Of a stretch of DNA of 64,000 nucleotides, positions 1 to 10,198 are shown in pieces. How positions within the stretch are numbered: position 1 is the stretch's first letter; each line of letters begins with the position of its first letter. Origin of the DNA: Mycocentrospora acerina. Its lineage: Eukaryota > Ascomycota > Dothideomycetes > Pleosporales. The notes beneath the pieces are model-generated. The model searched no databases. It saw nothing but the letters and a program-made list of their open reading frames with translations, and was not told the DNA's origin. The stretch spans positions 620,001 to 684,000 of the forward strand of contig JAKUHH010000284.1 in the NCBI GenBank assembly GCA_022701365.1, written 5' to 3'. Both the position numbers and the translations under genes were made by a program.

Positions 1-313
1 CATCGCATAACCGGCCGCAGAGCCGCGCACCTTGGCCTGGACATAGTGCGGGCAGATGTTTGGTGGCCTTGAGCTGAGACGCTGATGAAAGATTATTGAT
101 ACGTGGTCAAGATTGTTGTCAGGCCTGGGAGGTGTTGAGTCAAGAATACTGACAGGCCTGAACGGTGATGAGTCAGGATGTATTTTTTTGAAATGTTCAA
201 GATTGATTATCAATTCAAGAGACGATAAAGTGAAGATTTATTTATGGATATTTAAGAATATTAGCAGGCCTCGTAGGTAATAGATTTAAGACGCAGTTTA
301 AATATAATCAACA
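1..313. other. Intergenic, left edge, with short repeats
   Basis: This is the region 3' of the thioesterase gene. It has no convincing coding frame. It is AT-rich and carries a 33-bp imperfect tandem repeat, listed separately, and otherwise shows nothing I can name. Confidence 0.6.
106..171. repeat. 33-bp imperfect tandem repeat, two units
   Basis: Units 106-138 and 139-171 are head to tail. Each starts GTCAAGA and carries CAGGCCTG at the same internal position, followed by a GGTG-TGA tail. A more diverged third copy with the same layout lies at about 251-283. This was read directly from the sequence; its function is unknown. Confidence 0.6.
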
Positions 314-893
314 TTATAGCTTTGCCTTGGTGGCCAATATCTGCTGCAGCCCCTTCTTGAGGTCCTCGGCCATGCCTGCACTCGCAGGACGTCTACTCTC
401 ACGGTCGACAAAAACGTGAATAAACTCGCCAACTGCTTTTACTTCTTCTTGGCCTCTCTCGAACACGCCAATCTCGTACGTGACGGAGCTCTTGCCAAGC
501 TTGTTCACTCTCAGCGCGAGGTCGACTACGGCTGGGAACTCGATGGGAGCGAGGTAGTCGCAGTGAGAGTGCACGACGAGGCCGATCTGGGGGGAAGTGG
601 GCGGGTGGAGGGCACAGTGCTGGATGAGGTATGTGTTTACGACTGAGTCGAAGCTGGGGAAGGCGGGATGGTTAGAGCTTGTTGAAAGGGATGTAAATGG
701 ACGAGCCAGTGGACACATACAGAAAATAGTAGATGCTGTTGTTCAGGTGGTGGTACATGTCATTGTCACTCCTTGGGCCATCAGTTAGCCGTGGACGGGG
801 CAGTCAAGCGGGAATCAAGTACCATCGCGTCCTGTACTCGAGCTCGAACTTGTAGTCAGTCCTCCTGCGTGCTTTCAGTGCGTCGACGGCCAT
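314..893 (-). CDS. Hotdog-fold acyl-CoA thioesterase family protein
   Basis: Three exons give 153 aa: 823-893, 721-771 and 314-653, with introns of 51 and 67 bp (GTACTT...AAG and GTATGT...CAG, each with a CTAAC branch site). The start lies in CACCATGG. The spliced protein reads RWSDNDMYHHLNNSIYYFLF, the usual hotdog thioesterase signature W-x-D-x-D-x-x-x-H-x-N-N with the catalytic-type Asp early. The strand region GLVVHSHCDYLAPIEFP and a final helix follow. The family hydrolyses acyl-CoA or related thioesters; the substrate cannot be told from sequence. There is no obvious targeting peptide. It is divergent from the PUS9-like gene, with 252 bp between the two start codons. The longest single open frame here begins inside intron 2, so the exon structure matters. 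I am sure of the family but not of the substrate. Confidence 0.85.
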
Positions 894-1145
894 GGTGCAG
901 TGTCACGGGAGTGGCCATTGTTTGCGCGAGCACTGTGCACCGTACACTGTGTACGGGCCACCAGAGCCACGGTCGGGTGTCAGGCTTTCGCCTCGGCTCG
1001 CAGACGCAAGTTTTCTCTTCTCCCCGCGCTGACTGCACCCCGCAGCCCACGAGCAATCAAATTGGCTCCCTCGGCGCGCATCCTCGCGTACCTCGCATCC
1101 AAAGGACGGCTGCCGGTCCCTAAAACGCCCGCCGGCTCGCCCACC

Positions 1146-2567
1146 ATGGCCCTTGTGTCGTCGCCGCCGCGTGACAAGTACCCGCCGCTGCCAGACGACA
1201 AGTTCCCATGGAAGGAACCGCCCGCCGTGGCCATTACGCCGTGCGACCCATGGCCGGCGCCCTACTATCTCGAGGACGGGCTGCGCAAGGTGACGCCCTA
1301 CCACTTCACATACAACACCTTCTGCAAGGAGCGCTGGCGCGGGCGCGAGATCCTCGACATCTTCGCCAGCGAGTTCCGCGACCGCCCCACCGAGTACTAC
1401 GAAAAGGCCATTGTCGAGGGCCGCGTCGTGCTCAATGGCAAGCCCGTGCCGAGCACCAGCACCATCGTCAACAACGGCGACGTCATTTCGCACACACTGC
1501 ATCGCCATGAGCCGCCCTGCACGGCCACGCCCATTGGCATCGTGCACGAGGACGATGACATGATAGTCATCAACAAGCCCGCCGGCATGCCTGTCCACCC
1601 CGCCGGCCGCTACAACTTCAACTCCATCATCGAGATTATGCGCGCCGACCGCGGCTATGGCTGGAACCCGCTGCCCTGCAACCGCCTCGACCGCCTCACC
1701 AGCGGTGTCATGTTCATCGGCAAGCACCGCCAGGGCGCCGAGGCCATTGGTGCCCAGATCCGCGGCCGCACTGTCAAGAAGGATTACATGGCCAGAGTTG
1801 TCGGCGAGTTCCCTGAGGGCGAAATTGTCTGCGAGAAGCCCATCCTGCAGATCAGCCCCAAGCTTGGCCTCAATCGCGTGCGTGCAAACGGCAAGGAATC
1901 CAAGACGGTCTTCCGCCGCCTCGCCTACTACCCTCCAAAGGACGACCACCAGTCCGACGATACCACTTCTCCCGACGGACAGCCCTGGAAGAAGCTCCGC
2001 GGTTACTCCATTGTGCGCTGTTTCCCCGTCACTGGCCGCACCCATCAGCTGCGCGTTCACCTCCAATACTTGGGTCACCCCATATCGAACGACCCCATCT
2101 ATGCTAACCAGCGCGTCTTTGGTCCCTCGCTCGGCTGCGGACACTCCGAGTCGGAGAATGATGAAGACATCATGACGCGTCTTGCACGCATGGGCAAGGA
2201 GGATGTCGCCGATGCTGTTGCCTACCACGACGAAATGGTCGACGCCTACAACAAGAAAAAGGCAGAGCGCATGACGGGCGAATTGTGCAGTGTGTGCGAT
2301 ACGCCACTGTACAGTGATCCTGGTGTACATGAGCTCGGTATCTACCTGCACGCGCGGAGGTACAGGTGTGAGGATGGCAAGTGGGATTACCAGACAGGCC
2401 TGCCCGATTGGGCATTGCCGCCGCCAGGATATGAAGGACCTACTGAAACTACGGATGAGACTGACCCTCTGACGGCAGATTTGGAAGAGCTTAAGTTGGG
2501 AGGTGATGAGAGTGGGACGCCTGATAAAGAGCAGACTGCTACTGACACTCCAACGCAAGCTACGTGA
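1146..2567 (+). CDS. PUS9: RluA-family tRNA pseudouridine synthase, PUS9/RIB2-like
   Basis: Single exon, 473 aa, with its ATG in a strong context (CCACCATGG). The frame is open upstream but has no earlier ATG. An S4-like segment comes first (EYYEKAIVEGRVVLNGKPV), then the RluA domain with NKPAGMPVHP and the catalytic motif NRLDRLTSGVMF, whose Asp is near residue 182, then GRTHQLRVHLQYLGHPI. The C-terminal part has a Cys pair (CSVCDTPLY) found in fungal PUS9/RIB2 relatives. RIB2 proteins carry an additional C-terminal DRAP deaminase domain; none is visible here, which favours a PUS9-type enzyme that modifies position 32 of tRNAs. The tail is acidic and Thr-rich. Whether the enzyme acts in cytosol or mitochondria is not decidable from the start chosen. 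Confidence 0.85.
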   Translation: MALVSSPPRDKYPPLPDDKFPWKEPPAVAITPCDPWPAPYYLEDGLRKVTPYHFTYNTFCKERWRGREILDIFASEFRDRPTEYYEKAIVEGRVVLNGKPVPSTSTIVNNGDVISHTLHRHEPPCTATPIGIVHEDDDMIVINKPAGMPVHPAGRYNFNSIIEIMRADRGYGWNPLPCNRLDRLTSGVMFIGKHRQGAEAIGAQIRGRTVKKDYMARVVGEFPEGEIVCEKPILQISPKLGLNRVRANGKESKTVFRRLAYYPPKDDHQSDDTTSPDGQPWKKLRGYSIVRCFPVTGRTHQLRVHLQYLGHPISNDPIYANQRVFGPSLGCGHSESENDEDIMTRLARMGKEDVADAVAYHDEMVDAYNKKKAERMTGELCSVCDTPLYSDPGVHELGIYLHARRYRCEDGKWDYQTGLPDWALPPPGYEGPTETTDETDPLTADLEELKLGGDESGTPDKEQTATDTPTQAT

Positions 2568-2917
2568 GATTTGATAGATGAAAAGCTTGAGACATTCACT
2601 TCGAAAGCCTAGATATTCAAGATACCCAATGTCAACCTTCTTCGCATCCTATACGATGAGAACAGCCTGAATTGCATCCTGTTGTGACTAATAAGCGAAT
2701 CGTCTATACCCACTTTCCTTCAACGAACGAATGACGTGCCTACCCCACCCATCCAATGCTCTTCTAAAACCCGACTTGGCTGTTTGTAAGCCATCTGCAC
2801 AGGCTGTAACGGCGATAAACTTGGGACTTTCTTGATTTGAATAAGATATCTCCTCCTTAACTTTCTGCTTGATCATACATTGCCAACCCTGTTTCTTCAG
2901 TCCTGACTTACTGCGAC
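2568..2917. other. Intergenic between tandem genes
   Basis: The region holds the 3' flank of the PUS9-like gene and the promoter of the oxidoreductase. It has no coding frame or repeat I can support. Confidence 0.6.
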
Positions 2918-3997
2918 ATGTCTCTTGGTGTAGCCTTGATCGGTAGCGGCATCTTTGCCAAAGAGGAGCATCTGCCAGCCATTGAGGCGACCTCAGCATT
3001 GAGCTTGAAAGCAGTCTACTCTCGTTCGCTCAACTCTGCTACGACTCTTGCTGAGAAACTCGGCGATGAAGTGGAACTCTACAGCGACGATCAAGAGGGG
3101 AAGAAATTCGATGATCTACTGAAGAGAGAAGACATCAAGGCTGTCATCATTGCGTAAGTACATTTAAAATATAGCAGAGAACATAACAAGCTAACGTCGA
3201 AAAGCCTGCCCATTCTCGTCCAGCCGGAATTCATCAAAAAGGCCATCGCAGCAGGCAAACACGTGCTTGCCGAGAAACCAGTCGCAAAGGACTCTCAGAC
3301 CGCAGAGGAACTCATCCAATGGACAAAGCAAAACGCCAAATCCGGAGCCACATACCAAGTCGCAGAGAACTTCCGCTACCTCGCATCTTTCCACCACGCC
3401 GCCCAGGAGATATCCACTCTCGGACGCATTCTGTCCTTCCGAGCGCGCGTCGCCACCTTGGTCCAACCGGGCGGAAAGTACTTTGAGACGCCATGGCGAA
3501 AAGTGCCCGAGTACCAAGGCGGTTTCTTGCTAGACGGGGGAGTCCACTTCATTGCTGCATTGAGATTGATGCTAGCAGGAGGCGGAAGCAAGATCAAGAA
3601 AATCAGCGCCTTTTCAGTGCAGTTGCAGGAGCATCTCCCTCCTGTTGATACAGTGAATTCGGTTATCCAGCTTGATAATGGATCCTCGGGTACGCTCGTT
3701 CTCTCCTTTGGTACAACAGATAGTGGGAGTGAGTACCTCGTTGCGGGTGAGAAGGGCACAGTGCATGTTTCGCGTGGAAAGGTCACAGTTAAGAAGGACG
3801 GCAAGGAGGAAGTCAGAGATTTCCCTGACGAAGGGAATGGTGTCAAGCAGGAGGTCAAGGCGTGGGCAGAGAGCTTGCAACAGGGAAAGAGCAATGAGTT
3901 GCAGAGTCCTGAGGAGGCTCTGGGGGATTTGAGGGTTCTGGAGGCTTGCTTGAGGAGTGGAGAGCAAGATGGAAAGCCGTTTGATGTGCAGCAGTGA
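2918..3997 (+). CDS. Gfo/Idh/MocA-family NAD(P)-dependent oxidoreductase
   Basis: Two exons, 2918-3153 and 3205-3997, give 342 aa. The 51-bp intron has GTAAGT, GCTAAC and AAAG signals. The N-terminal Rossmann part reads VALIGSGIFAKEEHLPAI, a variant of the GxGxxA dinucleotide fold. The AGKHVLAEKPVA segment contains the EKP motif typical of this family. The C-terminal half is the alpha/beta substrate domain (GGFLLDGGVHFIAALRLM). Members oxidise sugars, inositol, dihydrodiols or reduce biliverdin; the sequence does not show which substrate. There is no signal peptide or targeting peptide, so it is probably cytosolic. It lies in tandem downstream of the PUS9-like gene. I am confident of the family and ignorant of the substrate. 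Confidence 0.88.
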
Positions 3998-4761
3998 AAT
4001 TGTTAAGAGATTTACTGGGCGGGGTAGTCGGTGGGTTAGATCTACTCATTTCCTGATGTCATCATAATTCTGGTTATATCAGCTCAACATTATAAACTTT
4101 TATGTTTTACATATGCGTGTGTCACTGAGTATCGTTGGGCTGATACAATCTCCCCTCATTCACACCAAAGTAGGAAAACTCAGCAAGCCCTGAGTATTGC
4201 ATAATTCGGTCTTATCCGTCGGTAATCATTACTCAGAACCTTTTAATTCTAATTTTATACAAACACACTGTGGTTCATTTCTTCATCGTGATCCACGAAC
4301 AGGTTGATCAAGCTCTGCAATTTCACTGGCAGGTTTGCTAGTGAACCAAACTTTTAGGAAGTATCCGAATTTTATATTCGTGGAAAACTCGACGAAAATT
4401 CAGAGAGGTGATGAATGAATTGCTGGAGACGTAGTGAACAGTGGATGAACAAATTGAGACACTTTTACTGGTTTTCCACTTTCAGCAGCTCCAATGCCCT
4501 CCTCACCATTGTTTTCTGGGTGAGTGTGCCAAATGGATGGAAAAATGATAAGTGCAGCTTAAAGCTTGCAACACAACTCTGGTAACGCATACGACTTGCT
4601 GAACGAAATTCGAGGAACATAATGAAGAAAAATTTGATTATTGAGGGTTCTAATAAGTACTTAATCGTCACTTCTTCTACTTTTTTTTCAATCATTCACT
4701 CAGACTTTTCACATCTTCTACCCTTCAACTTCCAACTTCCAAACCCCAACCACAACAAAAA
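3998..4761. other. Intergenic, 764 bp
   Basis: AT-rich region between the oxidoreductase stop and the secreted-protein start. A pyrimidine/A-rich stretch with CAACAAAA precedes the ATG at 4762, which looks like an ordinary fungal 5' UTR. No other feature seen. Confidence 0.55.
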
Positions 4762-5690
4762 ATGAAGTACACCCTCACCATCACCGCCCTCATCGGCGCC
4801 ACCATCGCCATCCCCATCCTCGACAACAACACCAGCTGCAGTCCCTACCCTGCCGGCAACGCCATCCCACCCATTCCCAACACCCTCGAAGGCTTCCTAG
4901 ACGACGAGTTCTACCCCAATGTCGCCACCTACGCCAAGACCCCCGCTGGATTCGAGTCTGTAGTCACAAACTCAAACTCCATCGTCGACAACGCAGACCA
5001 ATACATCACCTACATCCCCGTTCCCTCGAACGACCTCTTTGGCTACAACCCCCAGTACTGCGCTGATCTTTGCAATGATAATCCTACTTGCAAGAGCTGT
5101 AAGAAACATATTTGATTTCTTGAACAACATTTTTTGCAAGTTTATCATTTTATTTTTAATATGCTAAAATACTCTCTCTTCTCCACAAGTCAACATCTAC
5201 TACCAGCGCAACCCCTCCCTCGTCCCCGGCCCCGCATGCCCCAACCCCTCCGCCATCGTCCACTCCCGCTGCACCATGTACGCCGACACCCTCACCACCG
5301 ACGATGTCACCAACAACGGCCAGGACGGCGAGCTTGTGCAATTCCAAGTTCGCATGCGCGGCTCCAATGGTATGTATTCCCATCATCATCACAATCATCA
5401 CAATGTTTTTTCTTTACAGAATAGAATTCAAGCTAATACATACCTACTAGTCTACAACAAGCTCGCCTCACCCAAACAGCTGCCCACCTACCCGTCCACC
5501 ACAAAGGTCTCTTGGATCACGTCGACAACCATCGTTCCTTTCATGGGTGTGCCTGCTGTGACGGTCACTGTGTCTGGTAAGTCCATTTACTCCTTTTCAT
5601 GTCAACTTATAGTCTAAGTGCTAATTTTCCTTTCCTACAGCTAAAACCCTTCCTCCTGTTACGGTTACCGTGACTAGTACTTTGGTTTAG
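4762..5690 (+). CDS. Small secreted Apple/PAN-like cysteine protein
   Basis: Four exons, 4762-5098, 5190-5369, 5451-5576 and 5641-5690, give 230 aa. All introns are GT-AG with pyrimidine-rich 3' ends. The first 16 residues or so (MKYTLTITALIGATIA) form a signal peptide. Six Cys follow in the mature part, including YCADLCNDNPTCKSFNIYY, then a Cys in GPACPNP and one in HSRCTMY. This spacing resembles a PAN/Apple-like domain seen in many secreted ascomycete proteins of unknown function. The C-terminus is Val/Thr-rich with two similar VTVTV segments. Function is unknown; an extracellular binding or effector-like role is possible but only a guess. A large minisatellite starts about 290 bp downstream of its stop. 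Confidence 0.82.
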
Positions 5691-5978
5691 GGTGGCGCTT
5701 TTGGGCTGCGACTGGGGCGTTGGGGGAGTCTGGGAGTCTGGGAGTTTGGGAGTTTAGGGAAATGTGTTGACGGCGTTTGGGGTGGGTTGACACGGGAATC
5801 AAGGTGTTAGGGGTGTTAGGGCGTTTAGGGGTTAAATTGTCAAGGGAAATAGGTGTTAAACTGTTTAGGAGTTTAGGCGTTAAAGTATTGAGTTGTTGTT
5901 GCTTTGGGTTTTAGATCTAAAAAATTTGTGGCTTTTTGGTGATAGGGTGGTTAGGTGTTTAGTTTTTTAGGCGTTTAG
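5691..5978. repeat. Degenerate 5' flank of the minisatellite
   Basis: G/T-rich, C-poor sequence built from words such as GTGTTAGGGG, GGGAGTCTGG and GCGTTTAG. Several copies contain TTAGGG. It appears to be a decayed version of the perfect array that follows and may include the 3' UTR of the secreted protein. Confidence 0.65.
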
Positions 5979-6874
5979 GTGTTTAGGTGTTTAGGTGTTT
6001 AGGTGTTTAGGTGTTTAGGTGTTTAGGTGTTTAGGTGTTTAGGTGTTTAGGTGTTTAGGTGTTTAGGTGTTTAGGTGTTTAGGTGTTTAGGTGTTTAGGT
6101 GTTTAGGTGTTTAGGTGTTTAGGTGTTTAGGTGTTTAGGTGTTTAGGTGTTTAGGTGTTTAGGTGTTTAGGTGTTTAGGTGTTTAGGTGTTTAGGTGTTT
6201 AGGTGTTTAGGTGTTTAGGTGTTTAGGTGTTTAGGTGTTTAGGTGTTTAGGTGTTTAGGTGTTTAGGTGTTTAGGTGTTTAGGTGTTTAGGTGTTTAGGT
6301 GTTTAGGTGTTTAGGTGTTTAGGTGTTTAGGTGTTTAGGTGTTTAGGTGTTTAGGTGTTTAGGTGTTTAGGTGTTTAGGTGTTTAGGTGTTTAGGTGTTT
6401 AGGTGTTTAGGTGTTTAGGTGTTTAGGTGTTTAGGTGTTTAGGTGTTTAGGTGTTTAGGTGTTTAGGTGTTTAGGTGTTTAGGTGTTTAGGTGTTTAGGT
6501 GTTTAGGTGTTTAGGTGTTTAGGTGTTTAGGTGTTTAGGTGTTTAGGTGTTTAGGTGTTTAGGTGTTTAGGTGTTTAGGTGTTTAGGTGTTTAGGTGTTT
6601 AGGTGTTTAGGTGTTTAGGTGTTTAGGTGTTTAGGTGTTTAGGTGTTTAGGTGTTTAGGTGTTTAGGTGTTTAGGTGTTTAGGTGTTTAGGTGTTTAGGT
6701 GTTTAGGTGTTTAGGTGTTTAGGTGTTTAGGTGTTTAGGTGTTTAGGTGTTTAGGTGTTTAGGTGTTTAGGTGTTTAGGTGTTTAGGTGTTTAGGTGTTT
6801 AGGTGTTTAGGTGTTTAGGTGTTTAGGTGTTTAGGTGTTTAGGTGTTTAGGTGTTTAGGTGTTTAGGTGTTTAG
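5979..6874 (+). repeat. Perfect (GTGTTTAG)112 minisatellite
   Basis: 896 bp made of 112 uninterrupted identical 8-bp units, counted from line phase. The unit contains no C on the + strand (4 T, 3 G, 1 A). Read in another register it is TTAGGTGT, similar to the telomere repeat TTAGGG. It lies between the convergently transcribed secreted-protein and catalase genes. The exact copy number in the living genome may differ, because such arrays are hard to assemble. Confidence 0.97.
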
Positions 6875-7258
6875 GTGATAAGTCGTCAAGGTATTAAGGC
6901 GTTAAGTCGTCAACGTTTTTAGGTGGAAAGGCATTTAGGCGATATGGCGTCTAGTTGACAAGGCTTTAAGGCGTCAAAGTATTTGCAGTGGTCTTCAAGG
7001 CATCCATTGTGGAAAAATATTTTAGGGATTTATTTTGTTTTCCAGGCGTCAAGGCGTTAAGGCGTTTAGGCACAAAGTCGTTCAGGTATTTAGGCGATAA
7101 TGCGTCAAGGCATCAAGGTATTTAGGCGATAAACCGTTGAGCTGTCAAGAAATTTGGAGGATCCTGTAAGGCGTCCATTGTGGAGCCAGATTTTTAGGAA
7201 TTTTGGGGTTAGTTTCCAGGCGTTAAGGCGTTAAGATGTTACGGCGTTACGGCGTTAG
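6875..7258. repeat. Degenerate 8-bp-period array with repeated spacer
   Basis: Immediately after the perfect array, the sequence still parses into 8-mers (for example TCGTCAAG, GTATTAAG, GCGTTAAG, GCATTTAG) for about 14 units. A block beginning TCCATTGTGG at 7003 and ending TTTTCCA then interrupts it. The 8-mers resume at about 7045 and run to about 7148. A second copy of the block (TCCATTGTGG at 7174 to TTTCCA at 7218) follows, and a few more GCGTTAAG-like units end near 7258. The two blocks are about 171 bp apart. Confidence 0.85.
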
Positions 7259-7524
7259 GAGATGATCAGCTCGTTATCTGACAGCACGTTTGCGTATAAA
7301 TACTTACTAAACCTTTAACTCAAGCACACTCTTCTGTAACTTTAGTCAGAAATCACGATCAATGGCTTCTTTTGATGGTCGTGTAGCATGAAGCAAAACC
7401 AATTCATACGTTCACACTAAAGTAGCTAGGCAATCGCGAATCCAATATTAAAACACAATCTAATACATTTCTTTCGGTATCTCAATCTCCGTTGCGCTAA
7501 TTAAATCTACACACATACAGCTCA
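7259..7524. other. 3' flank of the catalase gene
   Basis: Unique sequence between the end of the repeat region and the catalase stop codon. It probably contains the catalase 3' UTR. No other feature seen. Confidence 0.5.
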
Positions 7525-9294
7525 TCAATACCCTCCACCTAGTGTTGTTTGTAGCCCATAGCTCACATGGTCCACCCCCTCTGTGCTCTCAGACTCTCCT
7601 AGCGCCTTTTCCAACCTCTCCCCGATCTCCGGGTCGACTTTGGCAAATACTTCTAAAAGTAAATAGTTAGTTTCAGTTCGACTCTCATCATTTACTTAAC
7701 AATAAAAAGTTCAGGACTTACTGATAGTCTCCTTCCTCACCCGCGGCAGAGCCTTGCTCAAATGCCCGCTCAGGTTATCAATGAAGATCTGGTCGTCGCC
7801 CCACTTCTTGTACAGCGCCCACAGGTTGCGTGGCTGCTCAAAGTCCTCGTCAGTGACCTCGGAGGAGTAGGACGTTACTTCTCCGACCCATTTGTCGTGT
7901 GCAACGTCAGGGGGGCCGGTGGCGATTTTGCGGAATGAAGAACGGACTGGAGTTGACGTGTTAGATTCTTGATGTAGTGAGGGGCAGTGAGGGTGGATGT
8001 ATGGGTGGCTTACCATAGTGGGGGTCTGCGCCGTAGTTTCCATCGAGTCGCATGGAACCATCACGTTGATAAGGAGAGTACACATGCTTTGCTTTGTTCT
8101 GGGGGAGTTGCTGGTAGTTTGGACCGACACGGTAGCGGGCTGCGTCGGGGTAGGAGAACATCCTCGCGTGAAGCATGATGTCTGCTGAAGGAGCAATGCC
8201 GGGGACGAGGGTACTTGGTGAGAATGCTGCTTGCTCAATCTCCTGAAAGTAGTTCTCTGGGTTCTTGTTCAAGGTAAGCTTGCCGACGGGGACCAGTGGG
8301 TAGTCTTCATGTGGCCAGATTTTAGTATCGTCGAAGATGTTCCAGCGGTACGTCTCTGCTTCCTTGGGATCCATGACTTGAAGGAACATTGTCCAAGTGG
8401 GGAAGTCACCCTTCTCTATGGCGTTGTACAAGTCCTTGACATGGTAGTCGGGCTCCTCTCCTGCGAGTCTCGCAGCATCTTCGGCTTTCATTGTCTTGTT
8501 TCCAGCGTCAGGCTTGAAGTGGATTTTGACATACTTGAACGTGCCATCCTCGGGCTTGCCGAACTTGAATGTGTGTACGCCATATCCATTGATGTTACGC
8601 AACGACTCCGGCACGCCGCGGTTGCCAAACAGCTGCATGAGCGCATGTGTGCCCTCTTGATTGGCATTATGATAGTCCCAAAACATTGAAGCATCTGGGA
8701 CGTGTGTTTGTGGATGATTTTGGTGAGAGCGGTTTAGAGATGGGAACTTGATGGGATCACGGATGAAGAAGACGGGCAGATCGTTTCCAACCAAATCCCA
8801 GTTTCCTTCATCAGTGAACATCTTCAACGCCCATCCTCTAATGTCTCGCACTGTATCAGCAGAACCTCTTGAACCTGCAACTGTAGAAATACGAGCAAGG
8901 ACCTTGGTCTTCTTGCCCACCTCTTTCAAAAAGTCGGCCGAAGTGATGTGCGTGACGTCATGGGTCACTTCAAATTCTCCCCAAGCTCCCGCTGCTTTTG
9001 CATGTACAACGCTATTAATTATTAGTTTCCAAAGGCATTAGCATGGCGAGGAAGAAAACATACCGTTCAGGTATTCTCTCTCGTGGGAAATGTGCGAGAG
9101 TCTCGATGAGCTGAGTATCTTGGAGAAGTGCAAGACCTCCTCCTCGCTGCGGCGAGCCTCGAAGAATCGTCGAAGCCGTTGGGTCTTGAACGGGTTGTCC
9201 CTCCGCGAGTGTATATCTAGGAATTTCAGTGTTCTGCCGCCAAGTTAGCATTCATTGATTCTAGAAGTCCATGAGCAATGCATACAGAAGACAT
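7525..9294 (-). CDS. Heme catalase, small-subunit type
   Basis: Five exons, 9286-9294, 9064-9233, 8014-9011, 7722-7946 and 7525-7652, give 509 aa. It converts hydrogen peroxide to water and oxygen. Catalytic His is near residue 63 in RVVHAKAAGAWGEFE, the distal Asn near 136 in VGNDLPVFFIRDPIKFP, and the proximal heme Tyr near 347 in RMFSYPDAARYRVG. The length fits small-subunit (clade 3) catalases; the large fungal forms have a flavodoxin-like C-terminal domain that is absent here. The first exon encodes only Met-Ser-Ser before a GTATGC intron, and this start is inferred. There is no classical C-terminal SKL tripeptide (it ends GGGY), so cytosolic or PTS1-independent peroxisomal location is open. 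Its stop faces the large minisatellite. Confidence 0.93.
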
Positions 9295-10198
9295 GATGAA
9301 CAATGTATGATTCAAATCTGTCGGTTTGTTCTAATGAACTTGAAGTCTCTTATAGGTGGCCGTTAGCTTTAACATTGCTCAGAAGTCTCATTTCTACGAT
9401 GAAGTCATCTCCAACGCGTACTCCAAATTCTTCCAAACACGTCCAGACACTCTACTGTGCGTCATTCTTTCAAAAACAGTGCATGATCCTTGTCTTGCAA
9501 AGGGTGGGTCCTTGTTAATCCACAAGAAAATGATGATTATAGCTCTTTCTAGTATCGAAAGTCCGACGCTTGTACCATCAAGTGATGCAACCGAGAAGCA
9601 TTATCTGACAAGCAGAATAGCACAATGCTGAATGGATGGACAGCATGGCTGGCACAGGTCTGAATCATGGCAATATGTCGCACGGTAAATCTCACCGAAC
9701 TCCTTCGAAGGAACCAGAAAGGGCCTAGCAGTCACGATGATGTGTGCTGACGAATTCGATTGCGTCGAGGTTGATAGGCGGAGATGCACCGGGGTTTTCT
9801 TGGAGATGATGTCCATCTGCCGTATTACTTGCGAGCAATGGCCGTAACTCTGTCTGTTATTCGCCCAAGGCGGTCATGGTTTTCTGTAGAGGTCATTCTT
9901 CTCACGCAAAGAGCAATGGCTGAAATCGAATGCGATGAAGGCGCGAACTGAGGTGAATTGCCAAGACGGTCACCTGAGTTCGCGTCTCGCGCTGTGGACA
10001 CGGCTCCGGATGGCACATCGCACCGACGTCCGTCTTTGACATCACGACACGTGCACGACAACATCTAGGATTTTCAGCAGCTTCGTCATATTGCTTTGAA
10101 TGGACTAGTTTGGGAGTCGTGTGTTTTACGCGAGACCTGGTTGGACGCGATCAGCCTGGCTAGACGATTCCCGCCCCGTCGTAAACATTGACCACATC
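9295..10198. other. Divergent intergenic region, catalase / YEN1
   Basis: 904 bp between two divergently oriented start codons, so it should hold both promoters. Short open frames exist on both strands, but none has codon or domain features I can support. No repeat seen. Confidence 0.6.

Noticed and set aside
900..1145. N-terminal extension of the PUS9-like frame (open from 900)
   Set aside because: It begins with GTG, has no ATG, and overlaps the start region of the divergent thioesterase; the ATG at 1146 has a strong context.
903..2558. Long open frame on the minus strand opposite the PUS9-like gene
   Set aside because: It is a mirror of a GC-rich coding region. It is Val/Ala/Leu-rich without any domain, while the plus strand has full RluA motifs.
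5979..6874. Array as a CRISPR or a true telomere
   Set aside because: There are no unique spacers between units, the unit is 8 bp, and unique genes continue on both sides, so it is an interstitial tandem repeat.
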